64,000 nt of DNA from Halococcus qingdaonensis. Lineage in GTDB: Archaea > Halobacteriota > Halobacteria > Halobacteriales > Halococcaceae. The position numbers were made by a program, and so were the translations under genes. Below, one piece after another: positions 8,718 through 16,505 of this stretch. The stretch covers positions 1,302,001-1,366,000 of the forward strand of contig NZ_CP101943.1 of the NCBI RefSeq assembly GCF_024508235.1, given 5' to 3'. Within the stretch, counting starts at the first letter, position 1. Each line of letters starts with the position of its first letter. The notes under the pieces are model-generated. The model saw nothing but the letters and a program-made list of their open reading frames with translations. It searched no databases and was not told the DNA's origin.

Positions 8718-9659
8718 CTACCGACGGCCGCTGCGCTCGCCGTCCATCATCGCGATGCAGTCGTCAACCTCCTCCGGTGTTACGACAGGTATCGATCCCT
8801 GGACGGTGCGCGCGAGTGCCCCGCAGGCGACCCCGGCGGCGAGCGCCTCGTCCACGCCATCGCCGGCGATCCGTCGGCCGAGAAAGCCGCCACAGAGCGC
8901 GTCGAGCGCGCCGCGCTCGTCGACTGTCTCGGCGTCCGGCGGATCACGTTCGTGCACCGTCCGTTCGCGCCAGACGAGCGCGCTACCTCCCGCATCGGCG
9001 AGTACCACGGTGTCGAGATCGTGCGCGGCGGCGAGCGCGTGGGCCGCCTCGGGCGGTGATCCGTCCTCGCCGAGCGCTGCTGCACCCTCCTCACTCGCCA
9101 AGAGCACGTCAGTCGCCGACAGTATCGACTCGACGCGCTCGCGACCGACCGACGAGTCAAGCGCTCGGGAACGGTGCAGAGCGAGCGCAGTCCGTCCAGC
9201 GAACGCCGCGAACAGTTCTTCGACAGTCCCAGCGAGCGTGTCCGAGAGCGCGAGCGTCGCCGCACTCGTGAACAGGGTTTCAGCTCCCTGGAAATCCAGC
9301 GAAGAGAGATCGTCCCGCGTCAGTGACGCGACCGCCGCGCCCGCCCGGTCGTCGATGTGGCCACCGTCGTGCGCGGTCGTTGCCCGCTCAGTGAAGGTCA
9401 GTCCCTGCCGACCTCCGCCCCAGCAGACCGCCGGCTTGACGCCGTGACGACGGAGTTCGCCGACGACGCGCCGCCCGAGAGCGTCGTCCGAGAGTTTCGA
9501 GAGCCACGCGCTCGCGGTACCGAGACGGCTCGCCGCGATCGCGGCGTTCGATGCCGGTCCCGTCACCGAGACGTTCAGTTCGGTCGCCGTTTCGAGTCGC
9601 TCGTCATCCGGAGGCGTGAGTTCCAGAGCGGTCGCACCGATCGCGAGGAGATCAGTCAT
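8718..9659 (-). CDS. PfkB-family sugar/nucleoside kinase homologue with an altered signature
   Basis: The protein is 313 residues. The N-terminal half has the ribokinase-fold pattern (NVSVTGPASNAAIAASRLG, then GRRVVGELRRHGV). The C-terminal signature, normally GAGDAF, reads GALDAL at about 250-255. The catalytic base Asp253 is kept and the following CGGF is normal, but the second glycine of the anion hole is leucine. The enzyme may phosphorylate a sugar with poor efficiency, or have lost activity. A TATA-like ATATTATACG lies about 25 bases upstream of the start, suggesting a leaderless transcript. Confidence 0.8.
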   Translation of the reverse strand: MTDLLAIGATALELTPPDDERLETATELNVSVTGPASNAAIAASRLGTASAWLSKLSDDALGRRVVGELRRHGVKPAVCWGGGRQGLTFTERATTAHDGGHIDDRAGAAVASLTRDDLSSLDFQGAETLFTSAATLALSDTLAGTVEELFAAFAGRTALALHRSRALDSSVGRERVESILSATDVLLASEEGAAALGEDGSPPEAAHALAAAHDLDTVVLADAGGSALVWRERTVHERDPPDAETVDERGALDALCGGFLGRRIAGDGVDEALAAGVACGALARTVQGSIPVVTPEEVDDCIAMMDGERSGRR

Positions 9660-9706
9660 AATTTCGGAACTCGACGATGGTATATTATACGTCCGATCGA
9701 CGATCG

Positions 9707-11779
9707 CTATGGGTCGTGGCTTGCCCGTCGGCCCGCGTGACCGGGGTAGTCACGCTCGAAGCGTTCCTCGAGCGCGCGCTCGCTCAGTTCGATGACGACG
9801 GGACGGCCGTGCGGGCAGGCATAGGGGTTCTCGCAGTCATCGAGCGCGCGCAGTAGCTCCGTCACCGATCCCTCCGACAGCGACGTGTTGGCCGTGATCG
9901 ACGGGTAGCAGGCGAGATCGGCCAGCAGCGCGTCACTGACCTGCGTGATCGTCTCGTCGGGATCGCGCTCGTCGACGAACGCCGACAGGGCGTCCCGCAG
10001 CAGTTCGGGATCGGCTGCGCCCGCGAGCACCGCCGGCACCGCTGCCACCTCGACCGTCTTCCCGTCGCTCGGGCTGGCACGAAAACCGAGCGCCGAGAGT
10101 GCCTCGGTGAACTCCTCGAACAGCGCGCTCTCGGCGGCCGTCAGCTCGATCGTGACCGGCTCGGCGAGCTCTTGGATGTTCGTCTCGCCGGCGACCCGAT
10201 CGCGCAGTCGTTCGTAGTTGACCCGCTCGTGGGCCGCGTGCTGATCGACGAGCACGAGCCCGTCGGGCGACTCGCAGACGAAATACGTGTCGTGGAGCTG
10301 GCCGAGCACACGCAGGCGCGGCAGCCGCTCGAAATCCGGCTCGTCGGCGACCGTCTCGCCATCGAGCGTCGCCTGCGTGGGCGTCTCGGTAAATTTTCGC
10401 TCCTCGGTCGTTCCGTTCGCCGCGCCGTCCATCGTCCGTTCCGGCGACCGTGATCCCTCGACAGTTTCTGAACTCTCTCCCGATTCCGTCGATGTAGTTG
10501 GCTCCGTCTGCTGCTCGCCGACCAGTTCGTCGTCGCTCGACGCTGGCTCTGCTGTGGAACTCGCTTCGATTGATTCGGCCGTCGATATGGGTTCGGCTGG
10601 TTCCGTCCCGTCGGCCGCCGTCCCATCCGCTCGTACGTCGTTCGTCTCTCGATCGGTCGTCTCCCGAGTGGTCGTCCCGTGATCGCTCGCCCCGTCGTCG
10701 GTCGAGTGCGGGTCGATGGCCGTCTGTTCGGGGGCCGACCGACCGCGCGGCGCGCCCGACCGCACGAGACCCGCCTCCAGCAGTGCGCTCTCGACGGTCG
10801 TTTCGACCTGGTCGCGCACCGTCTCCTCGTCGGCGAAGCGGATCTCCTGTTTCCGCGGGTGGACGTTCACGTCGACCGTGTTCGGCGGGATGGAGAGGAA
10901 GACGACGGCGAAGGGGTAGCGGTCGGTTGCGAGCTGGCCGCCGTAGGCGTCGACGATCGCGTCACGGACGGCTCCCGCGCGGACGTAGCGCCCGTTGACG
11001 AACACCGTACACTGCTGCGTGCTCGCGCGTGTCGTCTCGGGATGACTGACGACACCGTCGATGGCGTCGAGCGGGCCCTCTTCGTCGAGATCGCCATCGA
11101 GCGGGATCATCGCCTCGGCGACCTCGCGGCCGTAGACCGCCAGTACCGTGCTTTCGAGGCTTCCTTGGCCGGTCGTCGAGAACACCTCGGTGTCGTCGTG
11201 CGTGAGCGTGAGCGAGCGGTCGGGGTTCGAGAGCGCGTAGCCCGTCGCCACGCGACTGACGTGGCCAAATTCGGTCTGGTCCTGCTTCAGATATTTCCGT
11301 CGTGCCGGGACGTTGTAGAACAGATCGGTGACTTCGACGGTCGTGCCGACGGGACAGCCGGCCGGCTCGATGCTCTCGATCTCGCCGCCGATCATCGTCA
11401 GTTCGGTGCCCCGGTCGGCATCGCGGGCCTTCGTGCGGATCGTGAGCCGCGAGACCGCGCCGATCGCCGCGAGCGCCTCGCCACGGAACCCCAGGCTCTC
11501 GACGCCCGCTTCGAGGTCCTCGATGTCGCCGATCTTGCTCGTCGTGTGTTTCTCGACGGCCGTCTCGACGGCGGATTCGCTCATCCCGGTGCCGTCGTCG
11601 GTCACACGGATGCCGTCCTTCCCGCCGCGCTCGACGGCGATGCGCACGCGCGAGGCGTCCGCATCGAGGCTGTTCTCGACGAGTTCCTTCACCACCGAGG
11701 CGGGCCGTTCGACCACCTCGCCGGCGGCGATACGCTCGATCGTCGACTGGTCGAGCCGGTGAATTTCGCCGTCGGTCAT
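9707..11779 (-). CDS. mutL: DNA mismatch repair protein MutL
   Basis: This is a MutL of about 690 residues. The GHKL ATPase domain shows KELVENSLDA (catalytic Glu35, Asn36), VTDDGTGM at about 59-66 and a GFRGEAL lid motif. A long acidic Ser/Thr-rich linker follows. The C-terminal dimerisation domain has the endonuclease signature DQHAAHERVNYE (pattern DQHA-x2-E-x4-E) and near the end CPHGRPVV, so this is a nicking-type MutL as in organisms without MutH. The start chosen is MTDGEIHRL at 11779; in-frame upstream codons would add a basic tail that is not seen in the family. No mutS lies beside it in this window. Confidence 0.96.
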   Translation of the reverse strand: MTDGEIHRLDQSTIERIAAGEVVERPASVVKELVENSLDADASRVRIAVERGGKDGIRVTDDGTGMSESAVETAVEKHTTSKIGDIEDLEAGVESLGFRGEALAAIGAVSRLTIRTKARDADRGTELTMIGGEIESIEPAGCPVGTTVEVTDLFYNVPARRKYLKQDQTEFGHVSRVATGYALSNPDRSLTLTHDDTEVFSTTGQGSLESTVLAVYGREVAEAMIPLDGDLDEEGPLDAIDGVVSHPETTRASTQQCTVFVNGRYVRAGAVRDAIVDAYGGQLATDRYPFAVVFLSIPPNTVDVNVHPRKQEIRFADEETVRDQVETTVESALLEAGLVRSGAPRGRSAPEQTAIDPHSTDDGASDHGTTTRETTDRETNDVRADGTAADGTEPAEPISTAESIEASSTAEPASSDDELVGEQQTEPTTSTESGESSETVEGSRSPERTMDGAANGTTEERKFTETPTQATLDGETVADEPDFERLPRLRVLGQLHDTYFVCESPDGLVLVDQHAAHERVNYERLRDRVAGETNIQELAEPVTIELTAAESALFEEFTEALSALGFRASPSDGKTVEVAAVPAVLAGAADPELLRDALSAFVDERDPDETITQVSDALLADLACYPSITANTSLSEGSVTELLRALDDCENPYACPHGRPVVIELSERALEERFERDYPGHAGRRASHDP

Positions 11780-11970
11780 GCTGGGAGTCGTGTTCGGCGA
11801 CAGTGTGCTCCGTGGCGACGTGCTCGTCGCCGGCCGATCGTCGGAGAGGGATATCCACCGCTCGGTTCGATGCTCATTATCTCTCCGGAGGACACAGAAA
11901 CGCATCAATCCACCGCTGTCGACGGGTCGGGTGCTACAGCTTTATTAGCGTCGTCCACGTCTATATATAC

Positions 11971-12165
11971 ATGAGTCAGAGTAGTACCGAGGACGACGGC
12001 GAACTCCCGGGAGCGACGCCGACGGTCACGGCCGACGCCGGAGTGCAGCCGAACGGCGAGATGAACGTCGTCGGTCTCGTGATCTTCGCAGGAATGCTCG
12101 TAGTGATGCTGCCGTTGCTGCCCCTGGCCGCGCTCGGCTGGGTCGTGATGAAGCTCTTCGGCTGA
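11971..12165 (+). CDS. Small single-helix membrane protein
   Basis: This 64-residue protein has a polar acidic half followed by one or two closely spaced hydrophobic segments (about 32-62: VVGLVIFAGMLVVMLPLL, then ALGWVVMKLF). It resembles a haloarchaeal family of small membrane proteins with no assigned function. The ATG is preceded by TTTATTAGCG about 30 bases upstream and by CTATATATAC directly before the start. It is divergent from mutL. Confidence 0.7.
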   Translation: MSQSSTEDDGELPGATPTVTADAGVQPNGEMNVVGLVIFAGMLVVMLPLLPLAALGWVVMKLFG

Positions 12166-12331
12166 GTCGCGGCGACGATTCCTCACGGCGCAGCGACCGA
12201 CCAGCGTACGCTCTCGCGATGTAGCCGTGATCGGATACCATCTCTCTATCGCCGAATCAAGCGTCTTTCGGCCCCTGTTCCGGAAGAAACGCTCCCGTCG
12301 CTCCCCAAAATATAATCTAGTTTTATTCGAT

Positions 12332-12341
12332 AGTTATATGA
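12332..12341 (+). promoter_or_regulatory. Probable promoter of the tenA operon
   Basis: AGTTATATGA at 12332-12341 sits about 27-30 bases before the ATG of tenA at 12366, in an AT-rich island (12308-12341) inside otherwise GC-rich DNA. This is the spacing expected of an archaeal TATA element for a nearly leaderless message. No TPP riboswitch core was found between it and the start. Confidence 0.5.
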
Positions 12342-12365
12342 GTCGAGAGCCGTAGCGTTTCCCTG

Positions 12366-13046
12366 ATGAGTTTCAGCGACCATCTCGTCGAGACCGAATC
12401 GGAGCTGTGGACCGCCCAGAAGAACCACCCGTTCATCCGCGAGCTGGCCGACGGCACCCTCGACGAAGCGGCGTTTCGGACGTGGGTCGAGCAGGACTAC
12501 CGCTATCTCCACGATTACGCACAGACCTTCGCCGTGCTCGGGACGAAAGCGCGCGAGGAAGAGACGATGGCGCACTGCTTCGCGGTCGCCGGCAACATCG
12601 TCGACGAGGAGATGGATCTCCACCGGGAGTTCGCCGCCGACTACAGCCTCACGCCCCAGGATCTCGCGAGCGTCGAGAAGGTCCCCACCTGCGTCGCCTA
12701 TACGAACTACCTGCTGCGGACGGCCACCGAGCGCCCGCTCGGCGTCGGCGCGGCCGCGATCTACCCCTGCGGGCGTGGCTACCTCGACATCGCCGAGCAC
12801 ATGGCCGAGCGCTCCGACGGCGACCACCGCTACACGCCGTTCATCGAGAAGTACACCAGCGACGAGTTCCGCGAATCGGTGGCGTGGATGACCGAATTGG
12901 TCGATCGCTGTGCCGAGCGCAACCCGTCGCTCCGCGACGAGATGGAAGCCGCCTTCCGGCGCTGTACGCAGCTCGAACACGCCTTCTGGGAGATGGCCTA
13001 CACCGAGGAGGCCTGGCCGCACGAACGCCGGCAGGAGGTCGTCTGA
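12366..13046 (+). CDS. tenA: TenA-family aminopyrimidine aminohydrolase (thiaminase II)
   Basis: The protein is 226 residues, the usual length for TenA. The catalytic cysteine lies in IYPCGRGY at residue 135, the same number as in the Bacillus enzyme, and the conserved C-terminal glutamate is in QLEHAFWEMAY at about 204. These place it in the TenA_C class, which hydrolyses aminomethyl-HMP from degraded thiamine to HMP for salvage. The symporter gene starts at the base after the tenA stop, and thiD follows, so the operon reads as salvage, uptake and phosphorylation of the pyrimidine half of thiamine. Expression is probably thiamine-controlled, but no operator can be named. Confidence 0.9.
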   Translation: MSFSDHLVETESELWTAQKNHPFIRELADGTLDEAAFRTWVEQDYRYLHDYAQTFAVLGTKAREEETMAHCFAVAGNIVDEEMDLHREFAADYSLTPQDLASVEKVPTCVAYTNYLLRTATERPLGVGAAAIYPCGRGYLDIAEHMAERSDGDHRYTPFIEKYTSDEFRESVAWMTELVDRCAERNPSLRDEMEAAFRRCTQLEHAFWEMAYTEEAWPHERRQEVV

Positions 13047-14597
13047 GTGGTCACGACCGCGCTCGCGCTCGGGGTCACGGTCACGGTGCTCGCGGCCATG
13101 ACCGCGCTCGGGGTCGCCCACTCGCGCACGCGCATGCTCTCGGTCGAGGACTACATCAGCGCGCGCAACTCGGCGGATACGGGAACGACGGCGGCCACGC
13201 TGATCGCCTCCGGCATGGGTGCCTGGATCCTGTTCAGCCCCGCCGAGGCCGGCGCGGGCTTCGGCGGGCTCGCGGCGGTCGGCGGCTACGCCATCGGCAG
13301 CGCCGTCCCGTTGCTCCTGTTCATCTCGGTCGGCGTCCGCCTGCGCGAGTATCTCCCGCAGGGCCACTCGCTGACCGAGTACGTCTACGGCCGCTACGGC
13401 GCGTGGATGTACGGCTACGCCCTCCTGATCGCGGTGTTCTACATGTTCATCTCGCTGGCCGCGGGGATGACAGCCGCCGCGGACGCGCTCGCGTTCGTGG
13501 CCAGCGTTCCGTCCTGGATCACCGCGAGCATCATCGGCGGCTTCGTGCTCATCTACACCGGCTACGGCGGACTCGTGGCCAGCATCTTCACCGACACGGT
13601 CCAAACACTTGTGATCCTGCCGCTGCTCACACTCAGTTTCGCGGCGGTCGTCGTCGGCCTCGGCGGCACCGGTGCCATCCACCAAGCCATCGCAAGCGCG
13701 AACCCACATCTGCTCGATCTCGGCTTCGTGCCCGGCCTCGCCTTCGGCGGCTACGTCGTCATCGCCATCACCGGCTCCAGCGTGTTCAATCAGGGCCGCT
13801 GGCAGCGCGTCTTCGCCGCCGCCGACGATACGTCGCTCCGGCGCGGGTTCGCCATCGCGGCGGTCGTCACCGTGCCGATGATCCTGCTGGCGGGGCTGCT
13901 CGGCGTCTCGGCCGCCGGGCTCGGGCTGATGGGTGATGCGGGCCCGAGCGTCGCGCTGTTCGTCGCCATCGCCGCGGCGCTGCCCGAGTGGGCGACGCTC
14001 GGAGTCGTCGTGCTCGTCGTGTTGCTCGTCACGAGCACGACCGACACGCTGTTCAACGGGATCGCGAGCATCGTCACCGCCGACCTCTCGCGCGTGCTCG
14101 ACGACCCCGACGAGCGAACGCTCCAGTACGCCGCCCGCGCGCTGACGGTCGTCGTCGCGATCGCGGCCATCGCGGTCGGCGCACAGGGCTACTCGGTGCT
14201 CGAACTGTTCTTGCTCGCCGACCTCCTCGGCGCGGCGACGTTCATTCCATTTCTGCACGGCCTCTACTCCGGCCGCGCGACCGAGCGCGGTGTCCTGCTC
14301 GCCAGCGTCGCCGGACTGCTCGTCGGACTCGCGTACTTCCCGACGTTCCACGGCGCGCTGGTCGGACTGCCGGTCGTCGGGCCGCTGCTGCCCGGCGGCT
14401 CGTTCATCCACTCCTTCGCGGGCGCGGCGGGCGTCTCCGCCCTGCTCTCGCTGCTCGCGGCGCGGTTGTCCGATGGCCGGTTCGACCTCGATAGCCTCGC
14501 GGCCGAGGTCCACTCGCTCGACGACGCTGCCGGTCCCGTGACCGACGGCGGGCAACCAGCGAACGACGGGATGGAGTCCCAGGGAGTAGAGCGATGA
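13047..14597 (+). CDS. Sodium:solute symporter (SSS family), probable thiamine-precursor transporter
   Basis: The protein has 516 residues and about 13 membrane helices. It starts with GTG directly after the tenA stop. SSS family features include the N-terminal loop SVEDYISARNS, the GGFVLIYTGYGGL region and STTDTLFNGIASI in the helix 8 region, where sodium-site Ser/Thr residues lie in relatives. SSS carriers bring in sugars, amino acids, vitamins or organic acids with Na+. Its position between tenA and thiD points to HMP, aminopyrimidine or thiamine, which is inference from context. The stop overlaps the start of a 48-residue membrane protein by four bases. Confidence 0.88.
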   Translation: MVTTALALGVTVTVLAAMTALGVAHSRTRMLSVEDYISARNSADTGTTAATLIASGMGAWILFSPAEAGAGFGGLAAVGGYAIGSAVPLLLFISVGVRLREYLPQGHSLTEYVYGRYGAWMYGYALLIAVFYMFISLAAGMTAAADALAFVASVPSWITASIIGGFVLIYTGYGGLVASIFTDTVQTLVILPLLTLSFAAVVVGLGGTGAIHQAIASANPHLLDLGFVPGLAFGGYVVIAITGSSVFNQGRWQRVFAAADDTSLRRGFAIAAVVTVPMILLAGLLGVSAAGLGLMGDAGPSVALFVAIAAALPEWATLGVVVLVVLLVTSTTDTLFNGIASIVTADLSRVLDDPDERTLQYAARALTVVVAIAAIAVGAQGYSVLELFLLADLLGAATFIPFLHGLYSGRATERGVLLASVAGLLVGLAYFPTFHGALVGLPVVGPLLPGGSFIHSFAGAAGVSALLSLLAARLSDGRFDLDSLAAEVHSLDDAAGPVTDGGQPANDGMESQGVER

Positions 14598-14740
14598 TCC
14601 TCAGCGAGGTCGCGTTCGCGCTGCTCGTCTGGGGTAGTCTGGCGGCGGTCGCCGCCGTCTTCGCCTTCCTCCTCGTGATGCTCGCCCGTGGAGCGCAGGC
14701 CGAAACGGATTCGGCCGCGGGAGCCGAGGTGAACCCATGA
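14594..14740 (+). CDS. 48-residue single-helix membrane protein between the symporter and thiD
   Basis: The small frame starts MILSEVAFALLVWGSLAAVA and has one long hydrophobic helix at about residues 5-32, then a short polar tail ending in AGAEVNP. Its ATG overlaps the symporter stop (ATGA at 14594-14597) and its own stop overlaps the thiD start (ATGA at 14737-14740). It is thus translationally locked between two genes of one operon. Small single-pass partners are known for some SSS carriers, so an accessory subunit of the symporter is the likeliest role. No homologue is recognised by name. Confidence 0.7.
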   Translation: MILSEVAFALLVWGSLAAVAAVFAFLLVMLARGAQAETDSAAGAEVNP

Positions 14741-16080
14741 CAGAGCGTGACATCGCGTTGACGGTTGCGGGATCGGACAGCGGCGGCGGGGCCGGCATCC
14801 AGGCCGATCTGAAGACGATCGAGGCACACGGCGTCTTCGGGACGAGCGCCCTGACGAGCGTCACCGCCCAGAACACGCGCGGCGTCGAAGCGATCGAGGA
14901 CGTTCCAACAGAGACCATCGCGGCGCAGATCGACGCCGTCACGGACGATTTCGCCGTCAGTGCGGCGAAGACGGGCATGCTCAGTTCGGCGGCCATCATC
15001 GAGACGGTCGCCGATAGCTTAGCGGACCACGAATTCCCGCTCGTCGTCGATCCCGTGATGGTCGCCCAGAGCGGCGATCGCCTGCTCGCCGCGGAGGCCG
15101 AGACGGTGCTCAAGGAACAGTTGCTCCCACAGGCGACGCTCGTGACGCCGAATCTGCCGGAGGCGGCGGTGCTCACCGGCATGGAAATCGAGGACGAGGA
15201 GGACATGCGCGCGGCCGCCGCGGCAATCGCTGCCGACGGCCCCGACGCGGTGCTCGTGACCGGTGGCCACCTCCACGAGGACGAACTCGTCGACGTGCTC
15301 GCCGCCGACGGCGAGACGCACACGTTCCGCAAGGCGCGCCGGGACACCGACGACACCCACGGCAGCGGCTGTACGATCTCGGCTGCGATCGCCGCCGAAC
15401 TCGCCGGCGGGGCGACGATGCCGGCGGCCGTCGAGCACGCCGAGCGGTTCATCGACCGCGCCGTGAGCTACGGGCTCGCCGTCGGCAGCGGCGACGGCCC
15501 GGTCAACCACCTCGCCGGGCTGTACGACGACGCCGCCCGCGCCGACGCGCTCGACGACGTACGGGCGCTCGTCGAAACGCTCGAACGAAGCGATATCGAT
15601 GCGCTCGTACCTGAGGTCGGGCTGAACGTCGCCGTCGCCACGCCCTACGCGATGGACGCCGACGACGTGGCCGCGGTCGATGGCCGACTCCACCGGACCG
15701 CCGACGGCGTGGCGGCCGCCGGCTGTCCTCGGCTCGGTGTGTCGGATCACGTCGCCCAGTCATTGCTCACTGCCCGCGACCACGATCACTCGGTCGTCGC
15801 GGCCGCGACCATCCGTCTCGACGACACGGTGGCGGAGGCCGTCACCGACCAGTTCGACGCCGTCGAAGTCGATCGAACCCGATCCGACGGCGAGTCGGTC
15901 GCCGAATCCAGGGACGAGTCGGCGGCATGGGCGGTCGAGCGGGCGATGAACGATCGAGAGACGGTCCCCGATGCGGTGTTCGATCGCGGTGCGGTCGGCG
16001 AGGAAACGATCTGCCGGCTGTTCGCGCCCTCGCCGGCCGTTCTGGAGGAGCGACTGCTGGCGCTCGCCGACGCGATCTGA
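14737..16080 (+). CDS. thiD: Fused HMP/HMP-phosphate kinase and ThiN domain (ThiD-ThiN)
   Basis: This 447-residue protein has two parts. Residues 1 to about 265 are ThiD, with the substrate loop GSDSGGGAGIQADLKT and the anion-hole motif HGSGCTISA; it phosphorylates HMP and then HMP-P. Residues from about 285 form a ThiN domain: LVPEVGLNVAVATPYA, AAGCPRLGVSDHVA and a terminal DAVFDRGAVGEE. ThiN can be a thiamine-phosphate synthase replacing ThiE, but a ThiE gene is also present at 40.9 kb, so this ThiN may be redundant, regulatory or inactive. The gene is the last of the tenA operon. A T-run follows the stop at 16081-16085. Confidence 0.93.
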   Translation: MTERDIALTVAGSDSGGGAGIQADLKTIEAHGVFGTSALTSVTAQNTRGVEAIEDVPTETIAAQIDAVTDDFAVSAAKTGMLSSAAIIETVADSLADHEFPLVVDPVMVAQSGDRLLAAEAETVLKEQLLPQATLVTPNLPEAAVLTGMEIEDEEDMRAAAAAIAADGPDAVLVTGGHLHEDELVDVLAADGETHTFRKARRDTDDTHGSGCTISAAIAAELAGGATMPAAVEHAERFIDRAVSYGLAVGSGDGPVNHLAGLYDDAARADALDDVRALVETLERSDIDALVPEVGLNVAVATPYAMDADDVAAVDGRLHRTADGVAAAGCPRLGVSDHVAQSLLTARDHDHSVVAAATIRLDDTVAEAVTDQFDAVEVDRTRSDGESVAESRDESAAWAVERAMNDRETVPDAVFDRGAVGEETICRLFAPSPAVLEERLLALADAI

Positions 16081-16086
16081 TTTTTC
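16078..16086 (+). terminator. T-rich stop region after thiD
   Basis: TGATTTTTC: a run of five T follows the thiD stop codon directly. Short T-runs are enough for archaeal termination, and the next gene lies on the other strand, so termination is expected here. No hairpin is seen. Confidence 0.35.
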
Positions 16087-16166
16087 ACGACGGACGTCGA
16101 TCTTCGGATCGGCGACCGCCCGTGATTCGTTGAGTGCGTCGAGTCGTTGCGGAGGATTCTCGATCG

Positions 16167-16505
16167 CTACACGAGCCAGCGCGAAAGCGCTCCGAGGGTC
16201 GCGGTCGCGACCGGGATGACGGCACTCACGGCGGTGATCTGCCCCATCGCCAGATAGGCCCCGAGATCACCGCTCGCGGCCAGCGAGAGCGCGAACACGG
16301 CCCAGACGAGCACGCCGAACCCGAACCCGGCGAGCAGCGCCCGCCGACGATCCGCGGCCACCGCCCCGCAGAGCACACCACCCAGGAACAGGCCGACCCA
16401 GTGGAACGCGCTCGCGGCGAGGCCGATCGCGATGGCCGCGACCATCGCCAGCCACCGGACGCGCTCGTCGTCGATTGCCGTCCGTACGCGGCTCGTGGCG
16501 CTCAT
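16167..16505 (-). CDS. Small membrane protein coupled to the penicillin acylase gene
   Basis: This 112-residue protein has three to four hydrophobic helices (about 17-30, 32-48, 57-75 and 82-103). It resembles small uncharacterised haloarchaeal membrane proteins, and no enzymatic motif is visible. The start at 16505 overlaps the stop of the penicillin-acylase-like gene by four bases, so it belongs to that transcript. Whether it helps export or anchor the acylase is unknown. It is convergent with thiD. Confidence 0.75.
   Translation of the reverse strand: MSATSRVRTAIDDERVRWLAMVAAIAIGLAASAFHWVGLFLGGVLCGAVAADRRRALLAGFGFGVLVWAVFALSLAASGDLGAYLAMGQITAVSAVIPVATATLGALSRWLV

Noticed and set aside
12246..12365. 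Possible TPP riboswitch before tenA
   Set aside because: The conserved CUGAGA and ACCUGAUCUGGAUAAUACCAG-type segments are not present, and the message seems nearly leaderless.
12246..14555. 769-codon minus-strand frame across tenA and the symporter
   Set aside because: It is antisense to two well-supported genes and has no recognisable domain.
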